From assembly GCA_963835685.1 (NCBI GenBank), contig CAWIGI010000004.1:186001-250000 (forward strand): 64,000 nt of DNA. Reading direction: 5' to 3'. The translations under genes and the position numbers were made by a program. This document shows positions 24,834-33,778 of this stretch, in pieces. Positions within the stretch are counted from its first letter, which is position 1. Every line of letters begins with the position of its first letter. The notes under the pieces were generated by a model. It worked only from the letters and a program-made list of their open reading frames with translations. It had not been told where the DNA came from and made no database searches. The DNA comes from DATAGF01 sp963835685. Its GTDB lineage: Bacteria > Actinomycetota > Thermoleophilia > Miltoncostaeales > Miltoncostaeaceae.

Positions 24834-27019
24834 ACCGCCGCAGCCGCAGGGAGTTGCCGACGACGGAGAGGCTCGACAGCGCCATCGCCGCGCCGGCCAC
24901 CAGCGGGTCGAGGTAGCCGAGCGCCGCCAGGGGGAGCGCGGCGACGTTGTAGGCGAAGGCCCAGACCAGGTTGGCCTTGATCGTGCGCAGCGTCCGGCGC
25001 GAGAGCCGGATGGCGTCGGCGGCCGCCCGCAGGTCGGCCGAGACCAGGGTGAGGTCCGATGCCTCGATGGCCACGTCGGCCCCGGTCCCCATGGCGATGC
25101 CGAGGTCGGCCTGCGCGAGGGCGGGCGCGTCGTTGACGCCGTCGCCGACCATCGCGACGATCCGCCCCTCGGCCTGCAGGCGGCGGACGACGCGGGCCTT
25201 CTCAGAGGGCAGCACCTCGGCGATCGCCTCGTCGATGCCGACCTCGGCGGCCACGGCGCGCGCGGTGGCCGCGTTGTCGCCCGTCACCAGGAGCGGGCGA
25301 AGGCCCAGGCCGCGCAGCCGCCCCACCGCCTCGGCGCTCGTCGGGCGGACGGTGTCGGCGAGGGCCAGGACCGCCCGCGCCTCGCCGTCCCAGGCCACCG
25401 CCACGGCGGTGCGGCCGGCGGCCTGCGCGCGGTCGCGCGCCGCCTCCAGCCGGGCGTCCAGGGCGATGCCGCGCCCGGCCAACAGGGCCGGGCGCCCGAC
25501 GACCACGCGGTGGCCGTCCACGACCCCCTCGACGCCGAGGCCCTCGCGGCTGGCGAAGCCCTCGGGGACGGGCAGGTCGCCCACCTCCGCGCGCGCCGCC
25601 GACGCGATCGCCCGGGCGACCGGGTGCTCGGAGCCGTCCTCCAGCGCCCCCGCCAGGCGGAGCGCCTCGCGGCGCCCGGCGGCGTCCGGCGCCGCCACGT
25701 CGACCAGCGCGGGCTCGCCGGCGGTGACCGTGCCGGTCTTGTCGAGGACGATCGTGTCGACGAGCCGCGTCGAACTCGAGCACCTCGGGGCCGCGGATGA
25801 TGATCCCGAGCTGGGCGCCGCGCCCGGTGCCGACCAGCAGCGCGGTCGGCGTGGCCAGGCCGAGCGCACAGGGGCACGCGATGATCAGCACCGCGACCGC
25901 CGCGCTGACGGCGGGCGCGGCGCCGGCGCCGGCCGCGAGCCAGGCGGCGAGGGTCGCGGCCGCGAGCGCGATGACGACGGGCACGAAGACCGCCGAGACC
26001 CGGTCCGCGAGCCGCTGCACGGGGGCCTTCCCGGACTGGGCCTCGGTCACGAGCCGGGCGATCTGCGACAGCGCGGTGTCGGCGCCGACACGCGATGCGC
26101 GCACCTCGAGGCGCCCGCCGGCGTTGATGGTCGCGCCCGTCACCGCGTCGCCGGGCCCGACCTCGACCGGCACGCTCTCCCCGGTCAGCAGCGACGCGTC
26201 GACGGCCGACGAGCCGGCCTCGACCACGCCGTCCGTCGCGATCCGCTCGCCTGGGCGCACGAGAAAGCGGTCGCCGACCCGGAGCTCGGAGGCGGGCACG
26301 CGCAGCTCGCGCCCGTCCTCGTCCAGCAGCGACGCCTCCTTGGCGCCGAGCTCGAGGAGCCCCGCCAGGGCCGCCCCCGCCCGCCCCTTGGCCCGCGCCT
26401 CGAGCCAGCGGCCGGCCAGCAGGGTGGTCGTCACGACCGCCGCGACCTCGAGGTAGACGTCCGCGTCGGCCCCGGCCAGGACCACGGCGGCCGACCATCC
26501 CAGGGCGGCGAGCGTGCCGAGAGAGATCAGCGTGTCCATGGTCGCCGCGCCGTGGCGCAGGCCCGCCCACGCCGCGCGGTGGAACGGCCACCCGCCCCAC
26601 AGCACGACGGGGCCGGCGAGCGCGAGCGCCGGCCACTCCCAGCCGCCGAACTGCAGCGCCGGGACCATCGACATCAGCAGGACGGGCAGCGAGAGGGCCG
26701 CCGAGACGACGAGGCGGCGCGTGAGCGCGGTGCCCCGGTCGCCCGGCACGGCGTGGCCGGCGGCCTCGCCGCCCGGGGAGGGGAGGCGGGCGCCGAAGCC
26801 GGCCTCCTCCACCGCCTCGACCAGCCGCTCGGGCGCGACCCGCCCCGGATCGAAGGCCACCGACGCGCGCTCGGTGGCGTAGTTGACCGAGGCGGCGACC
26901 CCGTCGAGGCTGTTCAGGCGCCGCTCGACGCGGGCGGCGCACGACGCGCAGGTCATGCCGCGGATCGGCAGTTCCAGGCGCTCCTCATACCCGGTGGGAG
27001 TACCGTACCCATCGCCCAC
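24817..27019 (-). CDS. copA: copper-exporting P1B-type ATPase (one frameshift)
   Basis: One N-terminal heavy-metal domain with GMTCASCAARVERRL, then P1B ATPase: the transmembrane CPC in IIACPCALGLATPTALLVG, phosphorylation motif DKTGT, and the hinge GDGVNDAPALAQADLGIAMG. The CPC motif and the csoR neighbour point to Cu(I) export. The frame breaks near 25,780 (GPEVLEFDA / TRLVDTIVLDKTGTV), and one base reconnects the halves. The longest frame opens at 27,052, but GTG 27,019 leaves the CsoR-like site upstream and is preferred. Divergent from csoR. Confidence 0.88.
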
Positions 27020-27029
27020 GTGACGGTTG

Positions 27030-27048
27030 CATACTCCCCCCCGGTATG
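27030..27048. promoter_or_regulatory. CsoR-type operator between copA and csoR
   Basis: CATAC-TCCCCCCCG-GTATG is an inverted repeat with a central C/G tract, the form described for copper-sensing CsoR operators (TAC, G/C tract, GTA). It lies in the short gap between the two divergent genes, so it could repress both. A weaker similar block (TACCCGGTGGGAGTA, 26,988-27,002) lies within the first copA codons. Confidence 0.6.
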
Positions 27049-27061
27049 TCAACCTGCCGCC

Positions 27062-27373
27062 ATGACGACCTCACGGCGGGCTGAATCCGAGATCCCCGGC
27101 TACCTCGCGGCCGGCGCGAAGGACGACGTGCTCACGCGCCTGCGGCGCGTCGAGGGGCAGGTGCGCGGGATCGCGGGGATGGTCGAGGACGAGCGCTACT
27201 GCATCGACGTGCTGCAGCAGATCAGCGCGGCGCAGGCGGCGCTGGACAAGGTCGCCCTCGCGCTCGTGGACGACCACACGCGCCACTGCGTGCTCGGCGC
27301 GGAGCCCGAGAACCAGGAGGACAAGCGCCGGGAGCTGATGGCGGCGCTCACCCGGCTGGTCGGGCGGCGGTAG
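27062..27373 (+). CDS. csoR: copper-sensing transcriptional repressor CsoR
   Basis: 103 residues from ATG 27,062, all-helical, no classic DNA-binding domain, as in the CsoR/RcnR family. The Cu(I) ligands are visible: Cys in DERYCIDVLQQ, His and Cys in DDHTRHCV with the H-x3-C spacing. The helix LRRVEGQVRGIAGMVEDE is the family signature. With Cu bound it would leave the operator and allow copA expression. The 3' end overlaps the convergent hydrolase gene by 26 bases. Confidence 0.92.
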   Translation: MTTSRRAESEIPGYLAAGAKDDVLTRLRRVEGQVRGIAGMVEDERYCIDVLQQISAAQAALDKVALALVDDHTRHCVLGAEPENQEDKRRELMAALTRLVGRR

Positions 27374-27981
27374 CGGCGAGAACGTCGCTCAGCCAGCCCC
27401 GCACGGCGGCGGCCACCGCATCGAGGTCGGCCTTCAGGCCGTGGTCGCCGGCCACCCGGACCACCTCGCGGCGCGGGCCCGGGGGCGGCATGCCGAACCG
27501 GTCGCGCTCGCCCTGGACCACCAGCACCGGGACCGTCACCGCGTCGAGCTCCGGCAGGCGGCTGGGCGCCGGGCCCGATCGCCGCGCCGGAGGCTGCAGC
27601 GGGAACGCCAGGCACAGCACCGCGGCCGCGCCGACGGCCTCGGCCGTCCGGCACGCGACCCGGGCGCCGAGCGACCGGCCGCCGGCGACGAGCGGCAGCC
27701 CCTGGAGCTCGTCCGCGACGAGCCGCTCGGCGACCGCCGTCCAGGCGGCGTCGAGCTGGCGGGCGGGGGCCGGCGAGCGGCGCCCGGCGACCCGGTAGGG
27801 CTGCTCCACGAGCGCGACGCTGACCCCCTCGGCGAGCGCGGCGTCCGCCGCGGCCCCCAGGTCGCGCGCCGCCACCCCGCCGCCCGCCCCGTGGCCGAGG
27901 ACCAGCGCGGCCCGGGGGGCATCCGACGGGGCGCAGGTGCACCCTCGCCGGGCCGTGCGGGGTGTCGACCTCGAGCGTCAG
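27348..27981 (-). CDS. alpha/beta hydrolase, TEX30/KANL3-like (one frameshift, start unresolved)
   Basis: The body reads VAARDLGAAADAALAEGVSV, then GLPLVAGGRSLGARVACRTA (nucleophile Ser in GGRSLGAR), AVLCLAFPLQPP, VPVLVVQGERDRFG (Asp) and VAGDHGLKAD (His), a complete Ser-Asp-His set. The family is small serine hydrolases of unknown substrate. The N-terminal strand (LTLEVDTPHGPARVHLRP) is in another frame; one base near 27,918 joins them. No ATG, GTG or TTG precedes that strand: the frame opens at a CTG whose TGA is the stop of the permease gene (CTGA). It is the last gene of the MFS-ABC-ABC operon. Confidence 0.68.
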
Positions 27982-28829
27982 GCCCTCGTGCGGTAGAGGC
28001 GGGTCGTCAGCGGCGCGAAGATCGCGGTGAGGACGGCGGCCTCCGCGAGGACGAGGAGGATGTCCCCCGCCGACGCGGTCCCGTCCATCAGGCCGCGCGA
28101 GGCGGTGGTGACGTGGGAGATCGGGTTGTAGTCGACGATGGTCTCGAGCCAGCCCGGCAGCGTGTCGGGCGGCACGAAGCCGTTGCTCACGAAGATCAGC
28201 GGGAAGAGCGCCATGAAGCCGGTGTTCATCACGGCGTTGGGCGAGCGCATCACCATCCCGACGGTCGTGAAGACCCACGACAGCCCGAAGGCGAAGGCCA
28301 CCACCACCAGCATCGCGGCGATCACGCCCCAGGCGCCGGCCTCGGGGCGGTAGCCCAGCGCGAGGCCGACCGCGACCACGACCGTCCCGGCGACCAGATA
28401 GCGGATGACGTCGCCGAGCACGGCGCCCACCAGCGGCGCCGGCCTCCAGATCGGCAGCGACCGGAAGCGGTCGACGACGCCCTTGGTCATGTCGGTATTG
28501 AGCGCGACCCCCGAGTAGACCGTCGTGAAGAGCACCGACATCACGACGATCGCGGGGAGGATGAATTGGAGGTAGGCGTCGGTGGAGCCGGCGATCGCGC
28601 CGCCGTACACGTAGGTGAACAGCAGCGTGAACAGCACCGGCGTGAGCGTCACGTCGATGAACTGCTCGGGGACGTGCTTGATCTTCAGCATCCCCCGCCA
28701 GCCGAACGTCAGGGCGGCCGACAGGGCGCTCGGGCGCGGCGGCCGCGGGGACGCCGACAGCGCCGTGCGCAGGGCCGCCTCGTCGGCGACCGGCGCGCGG
28801 CTTGGCCTGGTCGTGGGGGCGTCGCTCAT
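27978..28829 (-). CDS. ABC-2 type permease, DrrB-like
   Basis: 283 residues with about six membrane helices: YLQFILPAIVVMSVLFTTVY, YLVAGTVVVAVGLALGY, VIAAMLVVVAFAFGLSWVFT and GDILLVLAEAAVLTAIFAPL are the clearest. The block ALNTDMTKGVVDRFRSLPIW between helices 2 and 3 and NPISHVTTASRGLM near the end are typical of daunorubicin-resistance (DrrB) permeases. With the ATPase upstream (4-base ATGA overlap) it forms an exporter. Substrate unknown. Confidence 0.87.
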   Translation of the reverse strand: MSDAPTTRPSRAPVADEAALRTALSASPRPPRPSALSAALTFGWRGMLKIKHVPEQFIDVTLTPVLFTLLFTYVYGGAIAGSTDAYLQFILPAIVVMSVLFTTVYSGVALNTDMTKGVVDRFRSLPIWRPAPLVGAVLGDVIRYLVAGTVVVAVGLALGYRPEAGAWGVIAAMLVVVAFAFGLSWVFTTVGMVMRSPNAVMNTGFMALFPLIFVSNGFVPPDTLPGWLETIVDYNPISHVTTASRGLMDGTASAGDILLVLAEAAVLTAIFAPLTTRLYRTRA

Positions 28830-29818
28830 GCCGCTCGCTCCTCCTTGGCCATCTCGTCGTCGGTGACCTCCTCGGCCGGTCGCCCGGTGAGCGCCAGGAA
28901 CACCTCGTCCAGGGTCGGCTGGCCGAGGGAGAAGTCGGCGATCCGCACCCCGGAGCGCGCCAGCTCGGCGACCGCCTCGGCGGCGCGGTCGCCGTCCGAG
29001 CAGGGGGCGGAGAGCGCCGCGGGGTCGGGCTCGCGGTGGACGTCGCAGTCCAGCTCCCGAGCGAGGATCCGCTCCGCCTCGGGCCGCTGGGCCGGGTCGA
29101 TCAGCCGCACGTGCAGGGTCCCGAGCCCGATCGACGCCTTGAGCTGGCCGGGCGTGCCCTCGGCGATGACCTTGCCCCGGTCGATGACGGCGATCCCCTC
29201 GGCGAGCTGATCGGCCTCGTCGAGATACTGGGTGCAGAGCAGGATGGTGGTCCCGCTCCCCGCGAGCGCCCGGATGATGTCCCAGACCTGGTTGCGGGAG
29301 CGCGGGTCGAGGCCCGTGGTCGGCTCGTCCAGGAACATCACCTGAGGGGTGACGACGATGCTCGCGGAGATGTCCAGCCGTCGCCGCATGCCGCCCGAAT
29401 AGGTCTTGACCAGGCGGCCGGCGGCCTCGGCCAGGCCGAAGGCCTCGAGGAGCTCGCCGGCCCGCAACTTCGCCGCGGCGCGGCTCAGCCCGAGCAGCCG
29501 CCCCAGCAGGATCAGGTTCTCGCGGCCGCTGAGGTCCTCGTCCACCGAGGCGAGCTGGCCGGTCAGGCTGACGAGCCCGCGCACGGCGTCGGCCTCGCGC
29601 ACGATGTCGTGCCCGAGCACGCGCGCCGAGCCCTCGTCGGGCCGCAGGAGCGTCGCGAGCATCCGGATCGTGGTCGTCTTGCCCGCGCCGTTCGGGCCGA
29701 GCACGCCGTAGACCGAGCCGCTGCGCACGGCGAGGTCGACCCCGTTGACGGCCCGGGTCTCCCCGAAGGCCTTGACGAGGCCGGTGGCCTCGATGGCGAG
29801 CGCGTTGTTCGTGGTCAT
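28826..29818 (-). CDS. ABC transporter ATP-binding protein, DrrA-like
   Basis: About 330 residues from ATG 29,818, chosen over ATG 29,845 because AAGGA is placed 6-7 bases before it. Walker A LGPNGAGKTTTI, Q-loop SLTGQLASVDEDLSG, signature TYSGGMRRRLDI, Walker B VMFLDEPTTGLDP and the H-loop region replaced by CTQYLDEADQLAE, all as in DrrA. The C-terminal extension (LGQPTLDEVFLALTG) is the DrrA-specific domain. Forms the exporter with the permease downstream. Confidence 0.9.
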   Translation of the reverse strand: MTTNNALAIEATGLVKAFGETRAVNGVDLAVRSGSVYGVLGPNGAGKTTTIRMLATLLRPDEGSARVLGHDIVREADAVRGLVSLTGQLASVDEDLSGRENLILLGRLLGLSRAAAKLRAGELLEAFGLAEAAGRLVKTYSGGMRRRLDISASIVVTPQVMFLDEPTTGLDPRSRNQVWDIIRALAGSGTTILLCTQYLDEADQLAEGIAVIDRGKVIAEGTPGQLKASIGLGTLHVRLIDPAQRPEAERILARELDCDVHREPDPAALSAPCSDGDRAAEAVAELARSGVRIADFSLGQPTLDEVFLALTGRPAEEVTDDEMAKEERAA

Positions 29819-29841
29819 CCGAGTCCTTGGAGGTGGGGACG

Positions 29842-31071
29842 TCATGCCCTACGACCGGCCGGGGCGCCGAAACTCATCGGTCGCCGGTCGGGCGCCAGCA
29901 GGCGCCGCCCGGCCGCGACGACGAGGGCGGCCAGCCCGACCATGGCGGCCGCGCCGCCCATGGCGGCGTGGGTCGAGACCGCCTCCACGAGCGCGCCCCC
30001 GGCCGCCGCGCCGGCGGCGGCGCCTCCGGCGATGCCGGTGGTGAGCCACGTGTACGACTCCGTGAGTGTTCCCTCGCGCGCGAGGTCCGACACCATCGAG
30101 TAGAGCGTCGCGAAGGCGGGGGCGATGAACGCGCCCGCGATGAAGAGCGCCAACCCCAGCGCCGGAAGGCCTGGGGCGAGCGCGACCAGCACGTCGGCCA
30201 GCGCGGTGGCTGCGAGCATCGCGGCGAGGCGGCGGCGCGGGTCGGCGGGCGCCCGCCCGCGGGCGGTGAGCACGCCGCCGACCATGCTGCCGAGCGCCCA
30301 CGCCGCGAGGAGCGGGCCGACGAGCGCCTGACCGCCACCCTCCTCGGCCGCCGCCGCCGCCGCGACCTCGATCGCGCCGAACGAGGCGCCGGCGCACGCG
30401 ACGGCGAGCATCAGCGTCAGGAGGGCCGGGCTCGCGAGCGCGCCCGCGAGCGTCCGCGGCGCGCCCGACGGGCGCCACCGGCGCGAGGACGGCGCCGAGG
30501 CGAAGGCGAGCGTTCCGGCGAGGATCAGCGCGGCGCACGCCACCAGCCCGAGACCCGGCGACGTCAGGGCCGCGAGCGCCCCGACCAGCAGCAGGGGGCC
30601 GAGGATGAAGGTCAGCTCGACGCCGACCGACTCGAGCGCGAAGATCGCGTGCCGGCGCGCCGGCGGCACCAGGTCGGGCCAGAGCGTGCGCATCGCGCCG
30701 CTGAGGGGCGGGAACGCCATGCCCGCCAGCGCCGCGAGCCCGGCGATGACCGCGACGGGGGTGGTGTCCGGCACCAGCGCGATCGCGCCCAACGGCACCG
30801 CGCACGCGAGCGCGGTCGGAACGAGCACCGCCCCTTGGCCGCGCACGTCAACCAGGCGCCCGATGAGCGGCGCCAGGCACGCCAGCCCGAGCGCGAAGGC
30901 CCCGGCGGCCACCCCGCCGTCGGCGTAGTCGCCGCCCAGCTCACGCACCCGCAGGATCAGGAGCAGGCCGATGGCCGCGTACGGCAGCCGGCCCACCAGG
31001 GAGGAGGTCAGCGTCCGCCCGACCTCGGGGATCGCGAGGAGGGCGCGCAGGGACGTGGTCTCGGCGGCCAT
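29842..31071 (-). CDS. MFS transporter, 12 membrane helices
   Basis: 409 residues with two six-helix halves. Motif-A-like LIGRLVDVRGQGAVLVPTAL is in the loop after helix 2, and RTLWPDLVPPARRHAIFALE is the central-type loop between helices 4 and 5 seen in sugar-efflux-like MFS proteins. The C-terminal half has ASFGAIEVAAAAAAEEGGGQ, then SYTWLTTGIAGGAAAGAAAG. It is the first gene of a four-gene operon with the ABC exporter, so two exporters for related compounds are possible. Its stop overlaps a minor ATG of the ATPase gene. Confidence 0.82.
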   Translation of the reverse strand: MAAETTSLRALLAIPEVGRTLTSSLVGRLPYAAIGLLLILRVRELGGDYADGGVAAGAFALGLACLAPLIGRLVDVRGQGAVLVPTALACAVPLGAIALVPDTTPVAVIAGLAALAGMAFPPLSGAMRTLWPDLVPPARRHAIFALESVGVELTFILGPLLLVGALAALTSPGLGLVACAALILAGTLAFASAPSSRRWRPSGAPRTLAGALASPALLTLMLAVACAGASFGAIEVAAAAAAEEGGGQALVGPLLAAWALGSMVGGVLTARGRAPADPRRRLAAMLAATALADVLVALAPGLPALGLALFIAGAFIAPAFATLYSMVSDLAREGTLTESYTWLTTGIAGGAAAGAAAGGALVEAVSTHAAMGGAAAMVGLAALVVAAGRRLLAPDRRPMSFGAPAGRRA

Positions 31072-31216
31072 CGCCGTAGGCTTTCACAGCCGCCTCGATG
31101 GGTGCCCAAGGGAGCGTAAAACTGGTCCGGAGGCATTGGCGCCGGCCGGGGGCCGGGGAGACGACCCTATGTCGCGATCGCGGCGCTCGCCGCGCTGACG
31201 ATCCCGACCCGGCCCG

Positions 31217-32374
31217 TCAGGACGCCACGCGCGACGCCCTCGGCGGCGGCGCGGGCGCGAACCAGCCGTCCGATCCGATCCGCGCCCCGCCGGCCAGCCG
31301 CGGCGCGTAGTGCTCGAGGAACAGGCGGGCGACGACCTCGCCCCGGGTGCTGACCCCGACCTTCTCGAAGACCGACTTGAGGTGGTCCTGCACCGTGTAG
31401 GGCGAGAGGTACAGGCGGCTCGCGATCTCGCTCGTCGGGAGCCCGTGCGCGACGAGCCGGGTCACGGCGCGCTCCCGTGAGGTCAGGCCGTAGGCCTCCG
31501 CGATGAGGGGCGCGAGCTCGGGCGGGCGGGGCGCCTCGAGGATCACGGCCGCGCGTGCCTCGGGTCCCTGGCCGATCATCGATCCGCGCACCAGCACCCA
31601 TCGCCCCGACTGCGTCGGCACCCGTGCGCTCGCGAGCGAGCCCCCGTTCACGCGCCCGGCCGCGATGTTCCGCGCCTGGTCGGCGACGGTGTGGATCGCG
31701 ATGGGGAGGCGCTCGCCCGGTGCGCCGCCGCCGCCAAGCTCGTCGAGCCACCGCTGCGCCGCGGCGTTGGCCATCTCGATGGAGTCGTCGTCGGCGAGCA
31801 GCAGCAGGCCGGGATCGGCGTCCTGGTCGTCCGGTGCGGCCAGAGCCGAGAGGAGGATCGCGCGACGGAGGCCGTCCGCAAGGTGCGGCGACAGCGCCGC
31901 GACGAGCCGCGTCTCAGCCGGAGTAAAGTGCGGCGTCCCGACCTCGCGCATCAGGACGATGCCGCCCCAGGTCCCCGAATCGCTCGCGAAGGCGGCCCGC
32001 AGCTCGTCCTCGAAGCCGTGCGGGCGCCGAAGCTCGCGGTGCCGAAGGCTTCGCTCGAGCCGCCCGCCGGTCGCCTCGCTGAGGCTCGCCGCCGGCGAGG
32101 CGGCGCGGGCGAGCTCGGCGAACTTGTTGAAGTCCGGCTCCAGGACCTCGATCTCGGCCAGGCGCGGGGTCGCCTCGTCGGGGAGGCCGTTCTCGATCAC
32201 GTGGCCGGTGAACAGGAGCGTGGCGGGGTCCATGGTCGCCACGCACACGCCGTCGAAGGGGACGGCCCGGCGGATGAGACGGGCGGCGGCGAGCGAGTAG
32301 TCGCGCACGCCGAGGCCGCGGTGGGACAGCCGCGCGAGGTCGCCGCGGGTCTCTTCCAACGGCGTGACGGCCAT
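31217..32374 (-). CDS. LuxR-family (GAF-like / HTH) transcriptional regulator
   Basis: 385 residues. The N-terminal two thirds look like a GAF/PAS sensor (AAARLIRRAVPFDGVCVATM, GIVLMREVGTPHFTPAETRL). The C-terminal LuxR-type helix-turn-helix is clear: LTSRERAVTRLVAHGLPTSE, then IASRLYLSPYTVQDHLKSVF and EKVGVSTRGEVVARLF. No receiver domain is seen, so it is not a standard response regulator. A strong promoter reads into it with the -10 box 7 bases before the ATG. Targets unknown; the MFS-ABC operon downstream on the same strand is a candidate. Confidence 0.83.
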   Translation of the reverse strand: MAVTPLEETRGDLARLSHRGLGVRDYSLAAARLIRRAVPFDGVCVATMDPATLLFTGHVIENGLPDEATPRLAEIEVLEPDFNKFAELARAASPAASLSEATGGRLERSLRHRELRRPHGFEDELRAAFASDSGTWGGIVLMREVGTPHFTPAETRLVAALSPHLADGLRRAILLSALAAPDDQDADPGLLLLADDDSIEMANAAAQRWLDELGGGGAPGERLPIAIHTVADQARNIAAGRVNGGSLASARVPTQSGRWVLVRGSMIGQGPEARAAVILEAPRPPELAPLIAEAYGLTSRERAVTRLVAHGLPTSEIASRLYLSPYTVQDHLKSVFEKVGVSTRGEVVARLFLEHYAPRLAGGARIGSDGWFAPAPPPRASRVAS

Positions 32375-32381
32375 GAGCTAC

Positions 32382-32410
32382 ACGGTAGAGCGATGTTCGA
32401 CGTAAGTCAA
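32382..32410 (-). promoter_or_regulatory. promoter of the LuxR regulator, apparently leaderless
   Basis: On the minus strand TTGACT (32,410-32,405), 17 bases, then TACCGT (32,387-32,382), then 7 bases to the ATG at 32,374. The match to the housekeeping consensus is good, and the spacing puts the transcript start on the start codon. Confidence 0.55.
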
Positions 32411-32449
32411 ACAATCACCCAGGATTCTCCGGCGCCGCGCCGTCCGGGG

Positions 32450-32760
32450 TCACTGGCTTGGCGCCGCGGGCTCCAGGAGGACGACGGGGATTCGCCGGGA
32501 GATGCCGGCCTGGTAGTCGGCCATGGCCGGGAACCGCTCGACCTGACGGGCCCAGATGGCGGCCCGCTCCCGTCCGTCGGCGACCCGCGCCGAGACCTCG
32601 AGCGTCGCCGTGCCCACCTCGATCCTGGCGCGCGGGTTCGCGCGCAGGTTGTGGTTACCAGGCGGGATGGCTTGCCTGCCCGGCGTTGGCGCCGAATACC
32701 GCGTAGCCGTCGCCCAAGCCTCCTCCGTCCCAGGTTGGCATCGCCGATGCCGAGGACGCG
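32450..32760 (-). pseudogene. remnant of a deazaflavin-dependent nitroreductase (Ddn) family protein
   Basis: Read across one frameshift near 32,658 the product gives DGYAVFGANAGQASHPAWYH, then NLRANPRARIEVGTATLEVS, then VERFPAMADYQAGISRRIPV and VVLLEPAAPSQ. This is the C-terminal two thirds of the F420-binding nitroreductase-type domain (HPAWYHNLxAxP is the family signature). The N-terminal strands are not found upstream in any frame. The gene is therefore both truncated and frameshifted. Confidence 0.6.
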
Positions 32761-32845
32761 CTCAATGGTGACAAGGCAGGCGGGGAGGGAAGCGAGGGAG
32801 CGCCCGCCCGGACGGGGCCGGGTGGACGCTCTCTCGCCTGGGCGC

Positions 32846-33403
32846 TCAGGCGGTCGCCGGGCGCCCCGCGTAGCGGGCGCCGCGCCCGCGCCGCCTGGCC
32901 AGCCAGGCCAGGGGGGCGAGCGTCGCCCGGACCACGGGCGCGGGCGGGAACGGCGCCCGCACCTCCTGCTCGAACTCGCGCACGAAGAGCGCCAGCTCGA
33001 GCGGCTTGGGCATCCCGCTCTTCCACGTGCGGCCCTCCCTGGCCAGCGCGGCCGCGGTCTCGAACAGCTGCTCCATCCGGAGCGCCGGCCGGATCTCGAC
33101 CCGGGCGCGGGCGCGATCCTCGCCGGCGTTCGCGAAGTCGTGGCGCACGCCCGGAGGCACGACCACGACCTCACCGGGCTCCGCGACGACCCTCTTCCAG
33201 CCCAGCGTGAAGCGCATCGTCCCCTCGAGCACCTCGAAGCGCTCCTCCTGGATCGGGTGCACGTGCATCCCGGGCACCTTGCCGTCGGCGGGGACCTCGA
33301 GGTCGATCGCCACCAGCTCTCCGCCGGTGCCCGCCGAAGTCTGGAGGAAGGTGATGCGCTCGCCGCTCACCGGGTTCTCGATGACCTGCCCTGCGTACGC
33401 CAT
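32846..33403 (-). CDS. cupin-domain protein
   Basis: About 185 residues from ATG 33,403, with AAGGAGCG 6 bases upstream. Cupin motif 1 is VPGMHVHPIQEERFEVLEGTMRF and motif 2 is GEVVVVPPGVRHDFANAGED, so the usual His/Glu metal ligands are present. A C-terminal extension of about 70 residues ends in a basic tail (LAWLARRRGRGARYAGRP), with a hydrophobic stretch. Function unknown. Divergent from the NmrA-like gene across a 375-base gap that contains a CTAGGG dyad. Confidence 0.82.
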   Translation of the reverse strand: MAYAGQVIENPVSGERITFLQTSAGTGGELVAIDLEVPADGKVPGMHVHPIQEERFEVLEGTMRFTLGWKRVVAEPGEVVVVPPGVRHDFANAGEDRARARVEIRPALRMEQLFETAAALAREGRTWKSGMPKPLELALFVREFEQEVRAPFPPAPVVRATLAPLAWLARRRGRGARYAGRPATA

Positions 33404-33633
33404 GATCGCTCCTTGGTCGGCGTCCGGTGCTCCGGACGCGGCGTGATCCGTCTCGACCAAGGTTGGGCCGCGCCGCCCGTCCCGTCGTCGGCCCAGGAGG
33501 TGATCTGGGGTCCGCCCCGGGCGGATCCTCCCGCCCTCCCCACGAGGGAGGCGGGGGTCGCTCTCGTCCCCCCGCAGCGGGAGGGCGGCCCCGCGGCAGG
33601 CACCCCGATCCCCTCGAAGGTTCAGGGACAAAC

Positions 33634-33651
33634 CTAGGGGTGCTCCCCGAG
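33634..33651. promoter_or_regulatory. CTAGGGG-TGCT-CCCCGAG dyad upstream of the NmrA/sigma genes
   Basis: Seven-base arms with one mismatch, in the 375-base gap between the divergent cupin and NmrA genes. A perfect CCCCTAGGGG palindrome occurs before the DHA2 exporter at 38.2 kb, on the other side of the large LuxR-ATPase gene. The rest of this gap is GC-rich with no gene. Confidence 0.4.
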
Positions 33652-33778
33652 GCGCCCGGAGGGGCCCGCTCGTAGCGTTGCGCCGATGATGCCCAGCCCC
33701 GCGGCGCCGATCGTGCGCACGGCGCGGCCGAGGCCGCCCCGTCCTGAGGGGCGCGGGCCACGAGAGAGAGGAGCCACC

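Noticed and set aside
26988..27002. Second CsoR operator (TACCCGGTGGGAGTA)
   Set aside because: Arms are weaker and it lies within the first copA codons, so chance is likely.
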